Source: UBA10347 sp905182135
GTDB lineage: Bacteria; Actinomycetota; Acidimicrobiia; Acidimicrobiales; UBA10347
Direction: 5' to 3'
Assembly: GCA_963925805.1 (NCBI GenBank)
Contig: CAWUSE010000021.1
Coordinates: 1 to 64,000 of the forward strand
Length of the DNA stretch: 64,000 bases
Positions within the stretch are counted from its first letter, which is position 1, and the number at the start of each line of letters is the position of its first letter. Below are positions 17,034 to 25,370 of this stretch, piece by piece. The notes beneath the pieces are model-generated. The model ran no database searches and was not told the origin of the DNA. It saw only the letters and a program-made list of their open reading frames with translations. The position numbers and the translations under genes are program-made.

Positions 17034-17327
17034 CCCGCTACGCAAATTACTGCAACCGTCCACTCGAAAGACTGGCCCTTGAGCGCAGTAACGTCACGCT
17101 GGCAACAGCACAATGTCTCGGCATCTCAGGCTGCACTGAAACCAAAGTTCGCTGTTACGCGAAGGACTCGAGCAACCGATAAAGGACTGCAACCGGACAC
17201 AACTGCCAAGCCGACTGACACGCTTCCAGGACGACAACGAGGCTCAACCGCACCTGCTGTTCGCCGACCCCAGGTAGATAGCAGCAATCGACTCAGGCCG
17301 GCCAGGCGTCAATTCACTTCTGCCTCG
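17034..17327. other. Divergent intergenic region between SulP operon and suf locus 1
   Basis: About 290 bases between two divergent leaderless-type promoters. No convincing gene, and no strong palindrome for a regulator was seen. Confidence 0.4.
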
Positions 17328-17333
17328 TAGACT
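17328..17333 (+). promoter_or_regulatory. Candidate -10 box of suf locus 1 (leaderless pattern)
   Basis: TAGACT is followed by 6 bases and the GTG at 17340. Confidence 0.4.
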
Positions 17334-17339
17334 AACCTT

Positions 17340-18086
17340 GTGTCTGATGCCCCACTGTTCCAGGTCCGTGATCTCCATGTTTCGGCCGCCGAAACGCAGA
17401 TTTTGTCGGGCATCGACCTAACGGTCGGCATTGGCGAGGTCCACGCCATCATGGGCCCCAACGGATCAGGAAAGTCGACCCTAGCTAACGCACTTCTCGG
17501 TAGTCCCGAATACGAAGTAACCAGTGGTTCAGTCATGCTCAGAGGTGACGATGTGACTGACTGGGAACCCGATGTTCGTGCCAAACAGGGCATGTTTCTC
17601 GCGTTTCAATACCCACAAGAAATTCCAGGTGTGACGGTCAACAACTTCTTACAACAGGCAGTGTCGGCCCGCCGAGGCGAAGACCAATCCGTACTCGACA
17701 CCCGCCGTCGCATCATGGGTTGGATGCAACGACTCGATATGGATGCGAAGTTCGCCGAACGCTTTCTGAACGAAGGCTTTAGCGGCGGCGAAAAGAAGCG
17801 TGCTGAAGTGCTGCAGATGGCCATGCTTGAACCAGACATTGCCATTCTCGACGAGACCGACTCCGGCCTTGATGTCGACGCTCTCAAGATTGTCGGGAGT
17901 GGGGTACGGGCCGTGAAGCAGGATCGCCCTGAGATGGGCGTGCTCGTGATCACTCATTACCGGCGACTCCTTGATCTGGTCGAACCCGACCATGTTCACG
18001 TTCTTGTCGATGGCAAGATCGTTGCCAGCGGCGGTATGGAACTTGCCCAGCAGCTCGATGATGATGGCTATGAGGCCTTCCGGTGA
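17340..18086 (+). CDS. sufC: SufC, Fe-S assembly ATPase (copy 1)
   Basis: A 248-residue ABC-type ATPase that energises the SufBCD scaffold. Walker A GPNGSGKST (about 40-48), signature FSGGEKKRAE, Walker B AILDETDSGLD and the switch histidine in VITHYRR are all intact. PGVTVNNFL is typical of SufC. GTG at 17340 follows a TAGACT box. The next gene, sufS, overlaps it by 4 bases (GTGA). It lies with sufS and sufU but without sufB and sufD, which are 36 kb away beside a second sufC. Confidence 0.95.
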   Translation: MSDAPLFQVRDLHVSAAETQILSGIDLTVGIGEVHAIMGPNGSGKSTLANALLGSPEYEVTSGSVMLRGDDVTDWEPDVRAKQGMFLAFQYPQEIPGVTVNNFLQQAVSARRGEDQSVLDTRRRIMGWMQRLDMDAKFAERFLNEGFSGGEKKRAEVLQMAMLEPDIAILDETDSGLDVDALKIVGSGVRAVKQDRPEMGVLVITHYRRLLDLVEPDHVHVLVDGKIVASGGMELAQQLDDDGYEAFR

Positions 18087-19339
18087 GTTTCGGGACTGGC
18101 CAAGAGAGCCTCTTCGATGTTGGGGCCATCAAGGCCGACTTTCCTATTTTGAACAAGCCAATCAACGATCGCCCGCTGGTGTATTTGGATTCGGCGAGCA
18201 CGTCGCAGAAGCCTGTTCAAGTGCTCGACGCCATGCGCGATTTTTACGAGAGCTCTAATGCGAATGTGCATCGTGGGGCGTACTTCCTTAGCGACAAGGC
18301 GTCGCGTGCTATGGAGGGCGCTCGTAAGAAGGTTGCGAGATTTATTGGCGCAACCGACAGCGACGAGGTGATCTTTACAAAGAACGCCACCGAAGGACTG
18401 AACCTGATCGCCGGGTCTTGGGGACGCTCTAATCTGCACAAGGGTGACGTCGTCGTACTCAGCCTGATCGAGCATCACGCCAACATTGTTCCATGGCACA
18501 TGCTTGCGGCTGAGCGCGGTGTCGAGTTGCGCTTTATTGGTATTGGCGATGACGGGCTGCTCGATCTATCCAACCTGGACGAGCTTCTAGAAGGCGCCAA
18601 ACTCGTAGCGATCACCGCCATGGGCAACGTTACCGGTGCTCTTGTGCCGGTGGAACTAATTGCTAAGGCAGCGCACGCTGTCGGCGCACTCTGCGCAGTT
18701 GACGCCTGTCAGTTGGTACCACACATGCCCACAAATGTTGCCGATCTCGATATCGACTTCGCTGTGTTCAGCGGCCACAAAATGTGTGGGCCAACCGGGA
18801 TAGGTGTGCTGTGGGCCCGCAAACAAATCCTTGAAGCCATGCCGCCGTTCCTTGGCGGTGGTGGCATGATCGCCAATGTCACGATCGACGGTTTCACGAC
18901 TGCAGATGTTCCCCACAAGTTTGAGGCTGGCACGCCCCCTATCGCGGAGATCGTGGGGCTAGGCGCAGCGGTCGACTATTTAACTGCTATCGGCATGGAC
19001 AATATTCGCCGGCACGAAGTTGAGCTCAGTGCACACTTCATGCGCTCGATGAAGGAACGCCACGGCGAAGACGTCGTGATCCACGGACCATCCGAGCCAG
19101 CGCAACGCGGCGGTGTCTTCTCGTTCGCCTACAAGGACGTACATCCCCATGACCTGTCCCAGGTACTGGACGAACATGGCATCAACGTTCGGGCCGGTCA
19201 TCACTGTGCCAAGCCGCTTATGAAAGAGCTCGGTGTGGGTGCGACCGCCCGAGCTTCGCTCTATATCTACAACGATGAATCTGACGTCGACCGCCTCGTC
19301 GAGGCACTCGAAGACGCATCAGATCTGTTCTCGCTTTAA
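18083..19339 (+). CDS. sufS: SufS cysteine desulfurase
   Basis: A 418-residue PLP enzyme that releases sulfur from cysteine as a persulfide for Fe-S cluster assembly. The PLP lysine is K233 in SGHKMCGPTG and the persulfide-carrying cysteine is C375 in RAGHHCAKPLM. The HHAN segment that stacks on PLP is present. Length matches group II (SufS) desulfurases. The GTG start overlaps the sufC stop by 4 bases; sufU follows after 11 bases with GGAGAG as its ribosome binding site. Sulfur acceptor is predicted to be SufU. Confidence 0.96.
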   Translation: MSFGTGQESLFDVGAIKADFPILNKPINDRPLVYLDSASTSQKPVQVLDAMRDFYESSNANVHRGAYFLSDKASRAMEGARKKVARFIGATDSDEVIFTKNATEGLNLIAGSWGRSNLHKGDVVVLSLIEHHANIVPWHMLAAERGVELRFIGIGDDGLLDLSNLDELLEGAKLVAITAMGNVTGALVPVELIAKAAHAVGALCAVDACQLVPHMPTNVADLDIDFAVFSGHKMCGPTGIGVLWARKQILEAMPPFLGGGGMIANVTIDGFTTADVPHKFEAGTPPIAEIVGLGAAVDYLTAIGMDNIRRHEVELSAHFMRSMKERHGEDVVIHGPSEPAQRGGVFSFAYKDVHPHDLSQVLDEHGINVRAGHHCAKPLMKELGVGATARASLYIYNDESDVDRLVEALEDASDLFSL

Positions 19340-19350
19340 AGGAGAGACCT

Positions 19351-19812
19351 ATGGCAGGGCTAGAGGATCTCTACAAAGAAATCGTGATCGACCATTACCG
19401 CAGTCCCCGCAATCGCGGCGAACTTGAGACGCCCCCGGCCAAACACGCCGAGGGTTTCAATCCGCTGTGCGGCGACGAGGTCCAGGTCTATATCCAGATC
19501 GAAGCTGGTGTTATCACCGATGTGGCAATCGGGGGCCAAGGCTGCTCGATCAGCCAGGCGTCAGCCTCGATGATGTCGGCCGGCATCAAGGGCAAGACGC
19601 TGGCCCAGGTCGAAGAGTTGACCGCTGCCGTCAAGTCAATGATGTCGATCCACGAGTTCGAACTCGAAGACGACGACTCTGGCGTCTTGCCCGATCCGCC
19701 AGACGTTGACCTCGGCGACCTCGAAGCGCTCAAGGGTGTGGTTAAGTTTCCCGTGCGAATCAAATGCGCCACGCTGGGCTGGAATACTCTTACCGAGGCC
19801 CTCAGCAACTGA
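19351..19812 (+). CDS. sufU: SufU, zinc-dependent sulfur-transfer protein
   Basis: A 153-residue IscU-like protein of the SufU type. Metal ligands C40, D42 (NPLCGDEVQ), C65 (GQGCSIS) and C139 (IKCATLGW) are present, and the 18-20 residue insertion typical of SufU relative to IscU precedes the last cysteine. In Gram-positive bacteria SufU takes persulfide sulfur from SufS. A strong GGAGAG lies 6 bases before the ATG. It ends the sufC-sufS-sufU operon. Confidence 0.95.
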   Translation: MAGLEDLYKEIVIDHYRSPRNRGELETPPAKHAEGFNPLCGDEVQVYIQIEAGVITDVAIGGQGCSISQASASMMSAGIKGKTLAQVEELTAAVKSMMSIHEFELEDDDSGVLPDPPDVDLGDLEALKGVVKFPVRIKCATLGWNTLTEALSN

Positions 19813-19829
19813 GCGGGTGGTTGCCGTGA

Positions 19830-20203
19830 TCGGCCCGACCTCGGGATGTCACCCCTGATACCAGATTTCTCCTGCTGCTTGGCCTAACAGCGGCTGCTTT
19901 GCGCGCTCGCTGTATCAATCGTGATCGCGCCCACGACGACGACCTGATCGATTCTGTCCAGGTCTTGCTCGATCGTGCCGGAACGCTGGATGAACTCGAA
20001 GGATTCGGCTTCCCCAAGGCATTTTCCAACGCACCATCCGCCCCGACCCGCTTTATGCAGATGAGGCCGTCTTGGCTGTTTGCGAGGCAGGCATCGACGG
20101 CGAAACCTTTATGACCGCCATCGTGCACTTGGAGCGAGAGGTCCAGAACGCTGTCGGCGACCACCGCGGCACCGTGATGAAGCTCATTGGCGACCTCCTG
20201 TGA
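19830..20203 (+). pseudogene. Frameshifted remnant of an unknown gene
   Basis: Two adjacent frames look like one protein. Frame one reads VLLDRAGTLDELEGFGFPK up to about 20016. Adding one base in the G-rich junction near 20017 continues as GIFQRTIRPDPLYADEAV and ends TVMKLIGDLL with a TGA at about 20203. The second half has well-formed codon usage and helical pattern (HLEREVQNAVGDH). The start is unclear, since the frame is open from 19830 without an ATG. I do not recognise the family. It could be a decayed gene, a sequencing error, or programmed frameshifting; decay or error is most likely. Confidence 0.45.
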
Positions 20204-20302
20204 CATCCAGCCGATCGGCCCGCATGATCTGCGAGGTATCAAGCATCGGGTCTAGCTCTACCGAATATGACCTTAAGGAAACACTGAGGCCTAGGCCAGA
20301 AC

Positions 20303-21181
20303 CTACGCAGCGGGGCCGACCGCTTCGCCTTCGAGAGTGATCCGATGCATCACTCGTCGATGCCCCTGATAGTCGTTGAGAGCCCGATGTTGCACCGCAC
20401 GGTTGTCCCAAATGGCCATCGAGCCGGGTTCCCAGCTGAAGCGACACGTAAACATAGGATCCGATGCGTGTGCCCACAGAAAGCGAAGCAGCGGTTCGGA
20501 CTCTTTGACGGTCCAACCTTCGAAGTTTGTCGTGAAGTCATGGTTCACATAGAGCGCAGCCCGGCCTGACAATGGGTGCTTGATCACCACAGGATGAACA
20601 GCATCCTGCAGTGCCAGACTTGGATTGCCGATGCGCCCCTTGATGCCATCATTTTGGGGGGCGATACCACCGAATGCGATGCGGCTCGTGTGTTCAGCCC
20701 GCATCGTCAGCAGGACCTGCTTCATGCCATCTGACAATGTGTCGAATGCTTGGTACTGGGACGAGAACAGAGTGTCGCCCCCACTCTCGGGAACTTCACG
20801 GGCCAACAGAATCGAACCCATTGCAGGTATCTGGTCATAAGAATGGTCGGTATGCCAATTTGTACCGATATTTAGCTGTTGGTCTGGCTCCTTGCGGACC
20901 TCGGCTATCTGAGGATGGCCATCAACCGGCTGGAAGAAGCGGTTCACATTGATCGCAGACCACCGTTCGGCCCATTCCAGGTGTTGTTCGGGCGTCAGGT
21001 TCTGGTCTCGAAAGAAGATCACGCCATAGTCGCTATAGGCCTGTCGAATCGCCGCGAACTGAGTGTCGGTCACGCCCGCGGCAATGTCCACGCCCGATAT
21101 TTCGGCACCGACGGCCGGACTTGACGGGGTAACCGTGATGGCCGACATTTCGGTCGCTGTGGACACGGCCTCTGTAGACAT
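20303..21181 (-). CDS. TauD/TfdA-family 2-oxoglutarate dioxygenase
   Basis: A 292-residue Fe(II)/2-oxoglutarate oxygenase. Iron ligands are H110 and D112 (NWHTDHSY) and H265 (AVQHRALND), with the 2OG-binding arginine in the following RRVMHRITL. LPESGGDTLF-like spacing (VPESGGDTLFSSQYQAF) is standard. The family cleaves taurine, alkyl sulfates (AtsK type), phenoxyacids and more. ATG 21181 has AGAGGAAA just upstream. It follows the ABC importer genes after 30 bases, so it probably acts on the imported compound. With a type I sulfatase in the divergent operon, a sulfate ester or sulfonate is a reasonable but unproven substrate. Confidence 0.9.
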   Translation of the reverse strand: MSTEAVSTATEMSAITVTPSSPAVGAEISGVDIAAGVTDTQFAAIRQAYSDYGVIFFRDQNLTPEQHLEWAERWSAINVNRFFQPVDGHPQIAEVRKEPDQQLNIGTNWHTDHSYDQIPAMGSILLAREVPESGGDTLFSSQYQAFDTLSDGMKQVLLTMRAEHTSRIAFGGIAPQNDGIKGRIGNPSLALQDAVHPVVIKHPLSGRAALYVNHDFTTNFEGWTVKESEPLLRFLWAHASDPMFTCRFSWEPGSMAIWDNRAVQHRALNDYQGHRRVMHRITLEGEAVGPAA

Positions 21182-21211
21182 AGTGTTTCCTCTCGTCGAG
21201 ACCAACGATAG

Positions 21212-22288
21212 TTACGAGTTGGTGAACTCGGCAAGTGGTGCACCGTTGAGCTTTGGACCAGACGTGTGCAGATGACACCGGACCTCGCCCCCACCCTCGA
21301 TCGGCAGCGCATCGGGGAACACGTCATGGCAGATGTCCATCACATGCGGGCATCGGTTTGCGAATGGACAACCAACTTCGGGCGCTGCGCCGATCACGCC
21401 CTGTTCGCCGCCGACCGACAGTACCCGTCGACGATCGCTCTTTCCTGGCTGGATCAGAGGGTCTGGATCGGGAATCGCTGCCAGTAATAGCTCGGTATAG
21501 GGGTGGCGAGGCTCATCACAAACCTGATCGCTGCTGCCCTTTTCGACAACCCGGCTGTGGTACATCACCGCGATGCGGTCCGAGATATGGCGCACGACGG
21601 CTAGGTCATGCGCAATGAACAGGTAGGCCGCGCCGGTTTCACCTTGCAGGCGCTCCAACAGGTTGATGACCTGACTTTGGGTCGAGACGTCCAGCGCCGA
21701 GACTGGTTCGTCAAGGACCATCAGCTGCGGTTCGGTCGCTAGCGCACGGGCAACTGCGATGCGCTGACGTTGCCCACCAGAGAACTCATACGGGAACCGT
21801 TCAAGATGGTGTCGTTCGAGTCCTACCTGCTCGAGCAGATCGCCCGCCCGCTTCGCTTGAGCCTCGCTGTCCATACCAAAATGGATCATGAGCGGCTCGC
21901 CGATCAGATCACCAACTGTCATCGACGGATTCAAGGATCCAACGGGATCTTGGAACACGACCTGCACCGCTCGGCGGTATTCACGCGGTGTCTTACGGCC
22001 AAACTCGGTGACTTCGAAGTCAGCGAGTTGGATCGAACCCGATGCCGGTTCGATGAAGCGCATGATGGCACGACCAATGGTCGTCTTTCCGGACCCGGAC
22101 TCGCCCACGAGGCCGAGCGTCTCGCCCGGCACGATCTCAAGACTTACGCTTTGAACCGCTCGTACATCGGGTTGGCGCTGCCAGGGCATTGCACCCTTGC
22201 CACCAGGAAACGTGATGGTCAAGTCTTTGACCTTTAACAGGGGTTCGATCTTCGCCCCAACATCACTCTTCGCTACAGCGTCAGTCAT
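21212..22288 (-). CDS. Oligopeptide/dipeptide-type ABC importer ATPase (DppF-like)
   Basis: A 358-residue ATPase. Walker A GESGSGKTT, Q-loop VFQDPVGSLNP, signature EFSGGQRQR, Walker B LMVLDEPVSALD, and the C-terminal oligopeptide-transporter extension with four cysteines (GCPFANRCPHVMDICHD and RCHLH) that can hold an Fe-S cluster in this family. Start ATG 22288 overlaps the upstream fusion gene by 8 bases; longer frames run into that gene. Works with the ATPase half of the fusion protein as a heterodimer on the cytoplasmic face. Confidence 0.93.
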   Translation of the reverse strand: MTDAVAKSDVGAKIEPLLKVKDLTITFPGGKGAMPWQRQPDVRAVQSVSLEIVPGETLGLVGESGSGKTTIGRAIMRFIEPASGSIQLADFEVTEFGRKTPREYRRAVQVVFQDPVGSLNPSMTVGDLIGEPLMIHFGMDSEAQAKRAGDLLEQVGLERHHLERFPYEFSGGQRQRIAVARALATEPQLMVLDEPVSALDVSTQSQVINLLERLQGETGAAYLFIAHDLAVVRHISDRIAVMYHSRVVEKGSSDQVCDEPRHPYTELLLAAIPDPDPLIQPGKSDRRRVLSVGGEQGVIGAAPEVGCPFANRCPHVMDICHDVFPDALPIEGGGEVRCHLHTSGPKLNGAPLAEFTNS

Positions 22289-24326
22289 CGCGCACCTCGG
22301 CGTCGACGATCGGCAATGACCCTGATTTGTTCTTGCCAGCCACGCCGATGAGGTCGAGTTCATCGGCTCGAATACAGCGGGCTTGTGACGCACCCGACGG
22401 GCGTAACGCCACGTCTGCCTCGCGACATTGTTCGGTTGCATGGGGGCAACGCGGCGCGAAATGGCACCCCTTTGGCCACATCCAGGGTGGCGGGACCACC
22501 CCGTCGATCGTCGGCAGTTCACCTTCGCGGACCTCGTTGCGGGGAATCGCTTTGATCAGTCCCTCGGTATAGGGGTGCTGGGGCCGGTGGAACACGTCGA
22601 CTAACCGGCCCTCCTCAACGATCTCGCCGGCGTACATCACTGCTGCCTTGTCCGCCAGATCTGAGACCACGCCGAGATCGTGGGTGATGAGAAGCACGCC
22701 AACACCGAGCTCTTTGGCCAAATCCCCAATCAGATCCAGAACCTGGCCTTGCACCGTTACATCAAGTGCCGTCGTGGGCTCATCGGCAATAAGGAGCTTA
22801 GGATTACACGCAAGAGCCATGGCGATGACAACGCGCTGGGCCATACCACCCGAGAATTGGTGCGGGAAACTATCGATGCGCACCTCAGGGTCGGGAATAC
22901 CAACTCGAGTCATCAGCTCGATGGAACGTGTACGAGCGTCCTTCTTCGACATGCCCAAGTGGTACCGAAGGGGTTCGGCGATCTGGCGGCCGACGGTGTA
23001 GGCAGGATTAAGAGCAGTCGACGGTTCCTGCGAAATCAAGCCGATCTCTCGACCTCGGATCTGACGCAGTTCGTTGAAATCCATATCGACGAGTTCTTTC
23101 CCGTCAAGCATGATCGATGATGCCGACGCTTTGCCCGGGTCTGGCACGAGACCAAGAACCGAAAGCGCCGAGATCGACTTACCCGAGCCAGATTCACCGA
23201 CCAGAGCGAGCACCTCACCCTTGCCGATGTCGAAGTTCACCCCGTGTACGACGTCGACGTCCTCGGTAGTGCCAGGACGAGGGAAACGAACCGAGAGATT
23301 CCGTACCGACAACAGAGCATTTTTGTCTGGACTGGCCGAAACTGAGCTTGCCACACCTGCAGCCGATCCCTCGGACAGGTCTGCCCGCTCGACGTCACCG
23401 ACACCGACTCGGCCACCTCGGGCTTCGCGTCCAAACGCATCACGTAACCCGTCACCGAAGACATTAAACGCTACAACGGTCACAAAAATCGCTATACCCG
23501 GCGGGAATGCAGGCCAGATCGATTGGTCGATCGACTCTTGGGCGCTGCGCAAAAGCCTTCCCCAGCTCGCCTGCTTCGGTCCAGCTCCAAGACCCAAGAA
23601 ACTCAGGGCCGCTTCAGCCAGCACCGACGTTGCAAACAACAGCGTCGTCTGCACAATGAGTACGGGCGCGATGTTGGGCAAGATGTGACGAAACATGATG
23701 CGCAGGTTCGATGCCCCCGACGCTCGGGCACCGTCTACGTAGAGCTCTTCTCGAGCGGCGAACACCTCAGCCCGAGTCAAGCGGGTGATGATCATCGAGT
23801 AGACAATCCCGATGGCAAACATTGCCCGCACCAGCCCTGTACCAACGACAGCGATGATGGCGATGGCGAACACCACCGCAGGAACGGCGACGATAGCTTC
23901 GACGACCCGCATGACGATGCGGTCAATCCAGCCTCGGAAGAAGCCGATCGTCAAGCCGAGCGGAACACCGATGGTGAGTGCTGTTCCCACGGCGACGGCC
24001 CCGGCGAGGAAGGCAAACCGCGTGCCATAAATGACTCGCGTGTAGATGTCACGGCCTACGGCATCAGTTCCCCACCAATAGTCACTGCCGGGGTTAAAGA
24101 GGAAGTCTTGGAAGCGGGTCGCCTGTTGGGGATCGTGCGAGGTAATGAGGGGTGCCAACAGAATTAACGAGAGCAAGAACAGTAAGAACGCGCCTGCGGC
24201 AAGTGCTAGTCGGTTGCGCCGGAAGCGGCGCCAAAATCGGTTGCCGCCGAGCGAAGCCACTTCTTCATAGCCACTGACTCCGGGTTCAGTTTCGCGTTCC
24301 TTGGCCGAGGCCGTTAAAGCGGCCAT
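22281..24326 (-). CDS. Fused ABC permease (DppC-like) and ATPase (DppD-like)
   Basis: A 681-residue fusion. Residues 1-300 are a DppC-type permease with an N-terminal helix, six membrane segments in all and the coupling motif EELYVDGARASGASNLRIM. After a Gly/Ser/Ala-rich linker (about 301-335) comes a DppD-type ATPase: Walker A GESGSGKS, ISQEPSTALNP, FSGGMAQR, LLIADEPTTALD, and the cysteine-rich tail KGCHFAPRCPHATEQC. Usually the two are separate genes; permease-ATPase fusions of this type are known in actinobacteria. It overlaps dppB by 1 base (start 24326) and dppF by 8 bases. Confidence 0.93.
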   Translation of the reverse strand: MAALTASAKERETEPGVSGYEEVASLGGNRFWRRFRRNRLALAAGAFLLFLLSLILLAPLITSHDPQQATRFQDFLFNPGSDYWWGTDAVGRDIYTRVIYGTRFAFLAGAVAVGTALTIGVPLGLTIGFFRGWIDRIVMRVVEAIVAVPAVVFAIAIIAVVGTGLVRAMFAIGIVYSMIITRLTRAEVFAAREELYVDGARASGASNLRIMFRHILPNIAPVLIVQTTLLFATSVLAEAALSFLGLGAGPKQASWGRLLRSAQESIDQSIWPAFPPGIAIFVTVVAFNVFGDGLRDAFGREARGGRVGVGDVERADLSEGSAAGVASSVSASPDKNALLSVRNLSVRFPRPGTTEDVDVVHGVNFDIGKGEVLALVGESGSGKSISALSVLGLVPDPGKASASSIMLDGKELVDMDFNELRQIRGREIGLISQEPSTALNPAYTVGRQIAEPLRYHLGMSKKDARTRSIELMTRVGIPDPEVRIDSFPHQFSGGMAQRVVIAMALACNPKLLIADEPTTALDVTVQGQVLDLIGDLAKELGVGVLLITHDLGVVSDLADKAAVMYAGEIVEEGRLVDVFHRPQHPYTEGLIKAIPRNEVREGELPTIDGVVPPPWMWPKGCHFAPRCPHATEQCREADVALRPSGASQARCIRADELDLIGVAGKNKSGSLPIVDAEVRDD

Positions 24327-25267
24327 TACGGCCTCACCTTCGGGTTGAGCCAGGCATAACTCATGTCAAGCAAGATGTTTGCGATCACTACGACCAGCGT
24401 GGTGATCATGACGAAGCCGAGCACGACCGGCATGTTGTTGCGCTGTACTGCCTGAACGCCGAGCGTTCCGAGACCTGGAATGTTGAAGATGAACTCCACA
24501 AAGATGGACCCCCCGATCAGAGCTGACAGCTGAAAGCCAATCAGCGTCACCACAGGAATCGCTGCATTACGCATCGCGTGCCGGAAGATCACCCGGCGAA
24601 CCGGTAGCCCTTTGGCCAATGCTGTTCGGATGTAGTCCTGCTGGAGTACCCCGATCATCGCTGATCGAGCTTGGCGAGCGATGGCCGCTGACGAAGCAGT
24701 ACCGAGCGCGATGCAAGGAAGGATGATCGTGTAAACCCATCCCCACAAACTCTCGGTGCGCCCGGCAGTCCATATAGATGGAAACCATCTGAGCTTCACA
24801 GCGAAGATCGCCGCTAAAATAATGGCCACCCAAAAATTGGGCACCGCTATTCCCAGCGAGGACACGACAGTGACAAGGCGGTCCTGCCATCGTCCCGCCT
24901 TTATCGCTGCGAGAATGCCCAGCGTTAGGCCAAGCACGACGGCAATCGCCATCGCGCCTAGTGCAACCGAGAACGTCACGAGTGTGCGCTTCTTCAACAA
25001 GGTCGTGACTTCTTCGCCGTTAAACCACGACACACCGAGATCACCTGTAGCAGCGTTGCTGATCCAGTCGACATACTGCGTCAGGACCGGGCGGTTCAAT
25101 CCGAGACTTTCGCGTGCCCGCTCAACGGTCTCAGTCGTGGTGTCGTCACCAAGGAGGAACGCTGTTGGGTCCACCGGGTTCAGCTGCATCATAAAGAACA
25201 CCAATGTGCCCACCATGAACATCAATGGAATCGCCCCAAGCAAACGGGCGACAAGCAGTCGAAGCAC
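24326..25267 (-). CDS. Dipeptide-type ABC importer permease (DppB-like)
   Basis: A 313-residue integral membrane protein of the DppB/OppB family, with an N-terminal helix MLRLLVARLLGAIPLMF, the PVDPTAFLLGDD periplasmic segment, membrane helices across 95-310, and the coupling motif DYIRTALAKGLPVRRVIFRH. GTG at 25267 has GGGGGAG 4-5 bases upstream. Forms the translocation pore with the permease half of the downstream fusion protein. A hairpin terminator separates it from the binding-protein gene upstream. Confidence 0.93.
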   Translation of the reverse strand: MLRLLVARLLGAIPLMFMVGTLVFFMMQLNPVDPTAFLLGDDTTTETVERARESLGLNRPVLTQYVDWISNAATGDLGVSWFNGEEVTTLLKKRTLVTFSVALGAMAIAVVLGLTLGILAAIKAGRWQDRLVTVVSSLGIAVPNFWVAIILAAIFAVKLRWFPSIWTAGRTESLWGWVYTIILPCIALGTASSAAIARQARSAMIGVLQQDYIRTALAKGLPVRRVIFRHAMRNAAIPVVTLIGFQLSALIGGSIFVEFIFNIPGLGTLGVQAVQRNNMPVVLGFVMITTLVVVIANILLDMSYAWLNPKVRP

Positions 25268-25307
25268 AAACTCCCCCTAACAAGTTCTTACTACGGTTGG
25301 TGTGCAA

Positions 25308-25335
25308 ACGGGCGTGGAACCATTCCCACGCCCGT
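25308..25335 (-). terminator. Hairpin between binding-protein and permease genes
   Basis: Arms ACGGGCGTGG and CCACGCCCGT (10 bp, 8-base loop). Read on the minus strand it ends in TTTG. Its place, after the binding-protein gene and before dppB, suggests a partial terminator or mRNA stabiliser that gives excess binding protein. Confidence 0.75.
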
Positions 25336-25370
25336 CTACCTACCAATTTTAGCTTTGGTCTGACTTCTCT

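Noticed and set aside
20288..20297. GGCCTAGGCC palindrome downstream of the TauD-family gene
   Set aside because: Only 10 bases with no loop or T tract, too short to call a terminator or operator.
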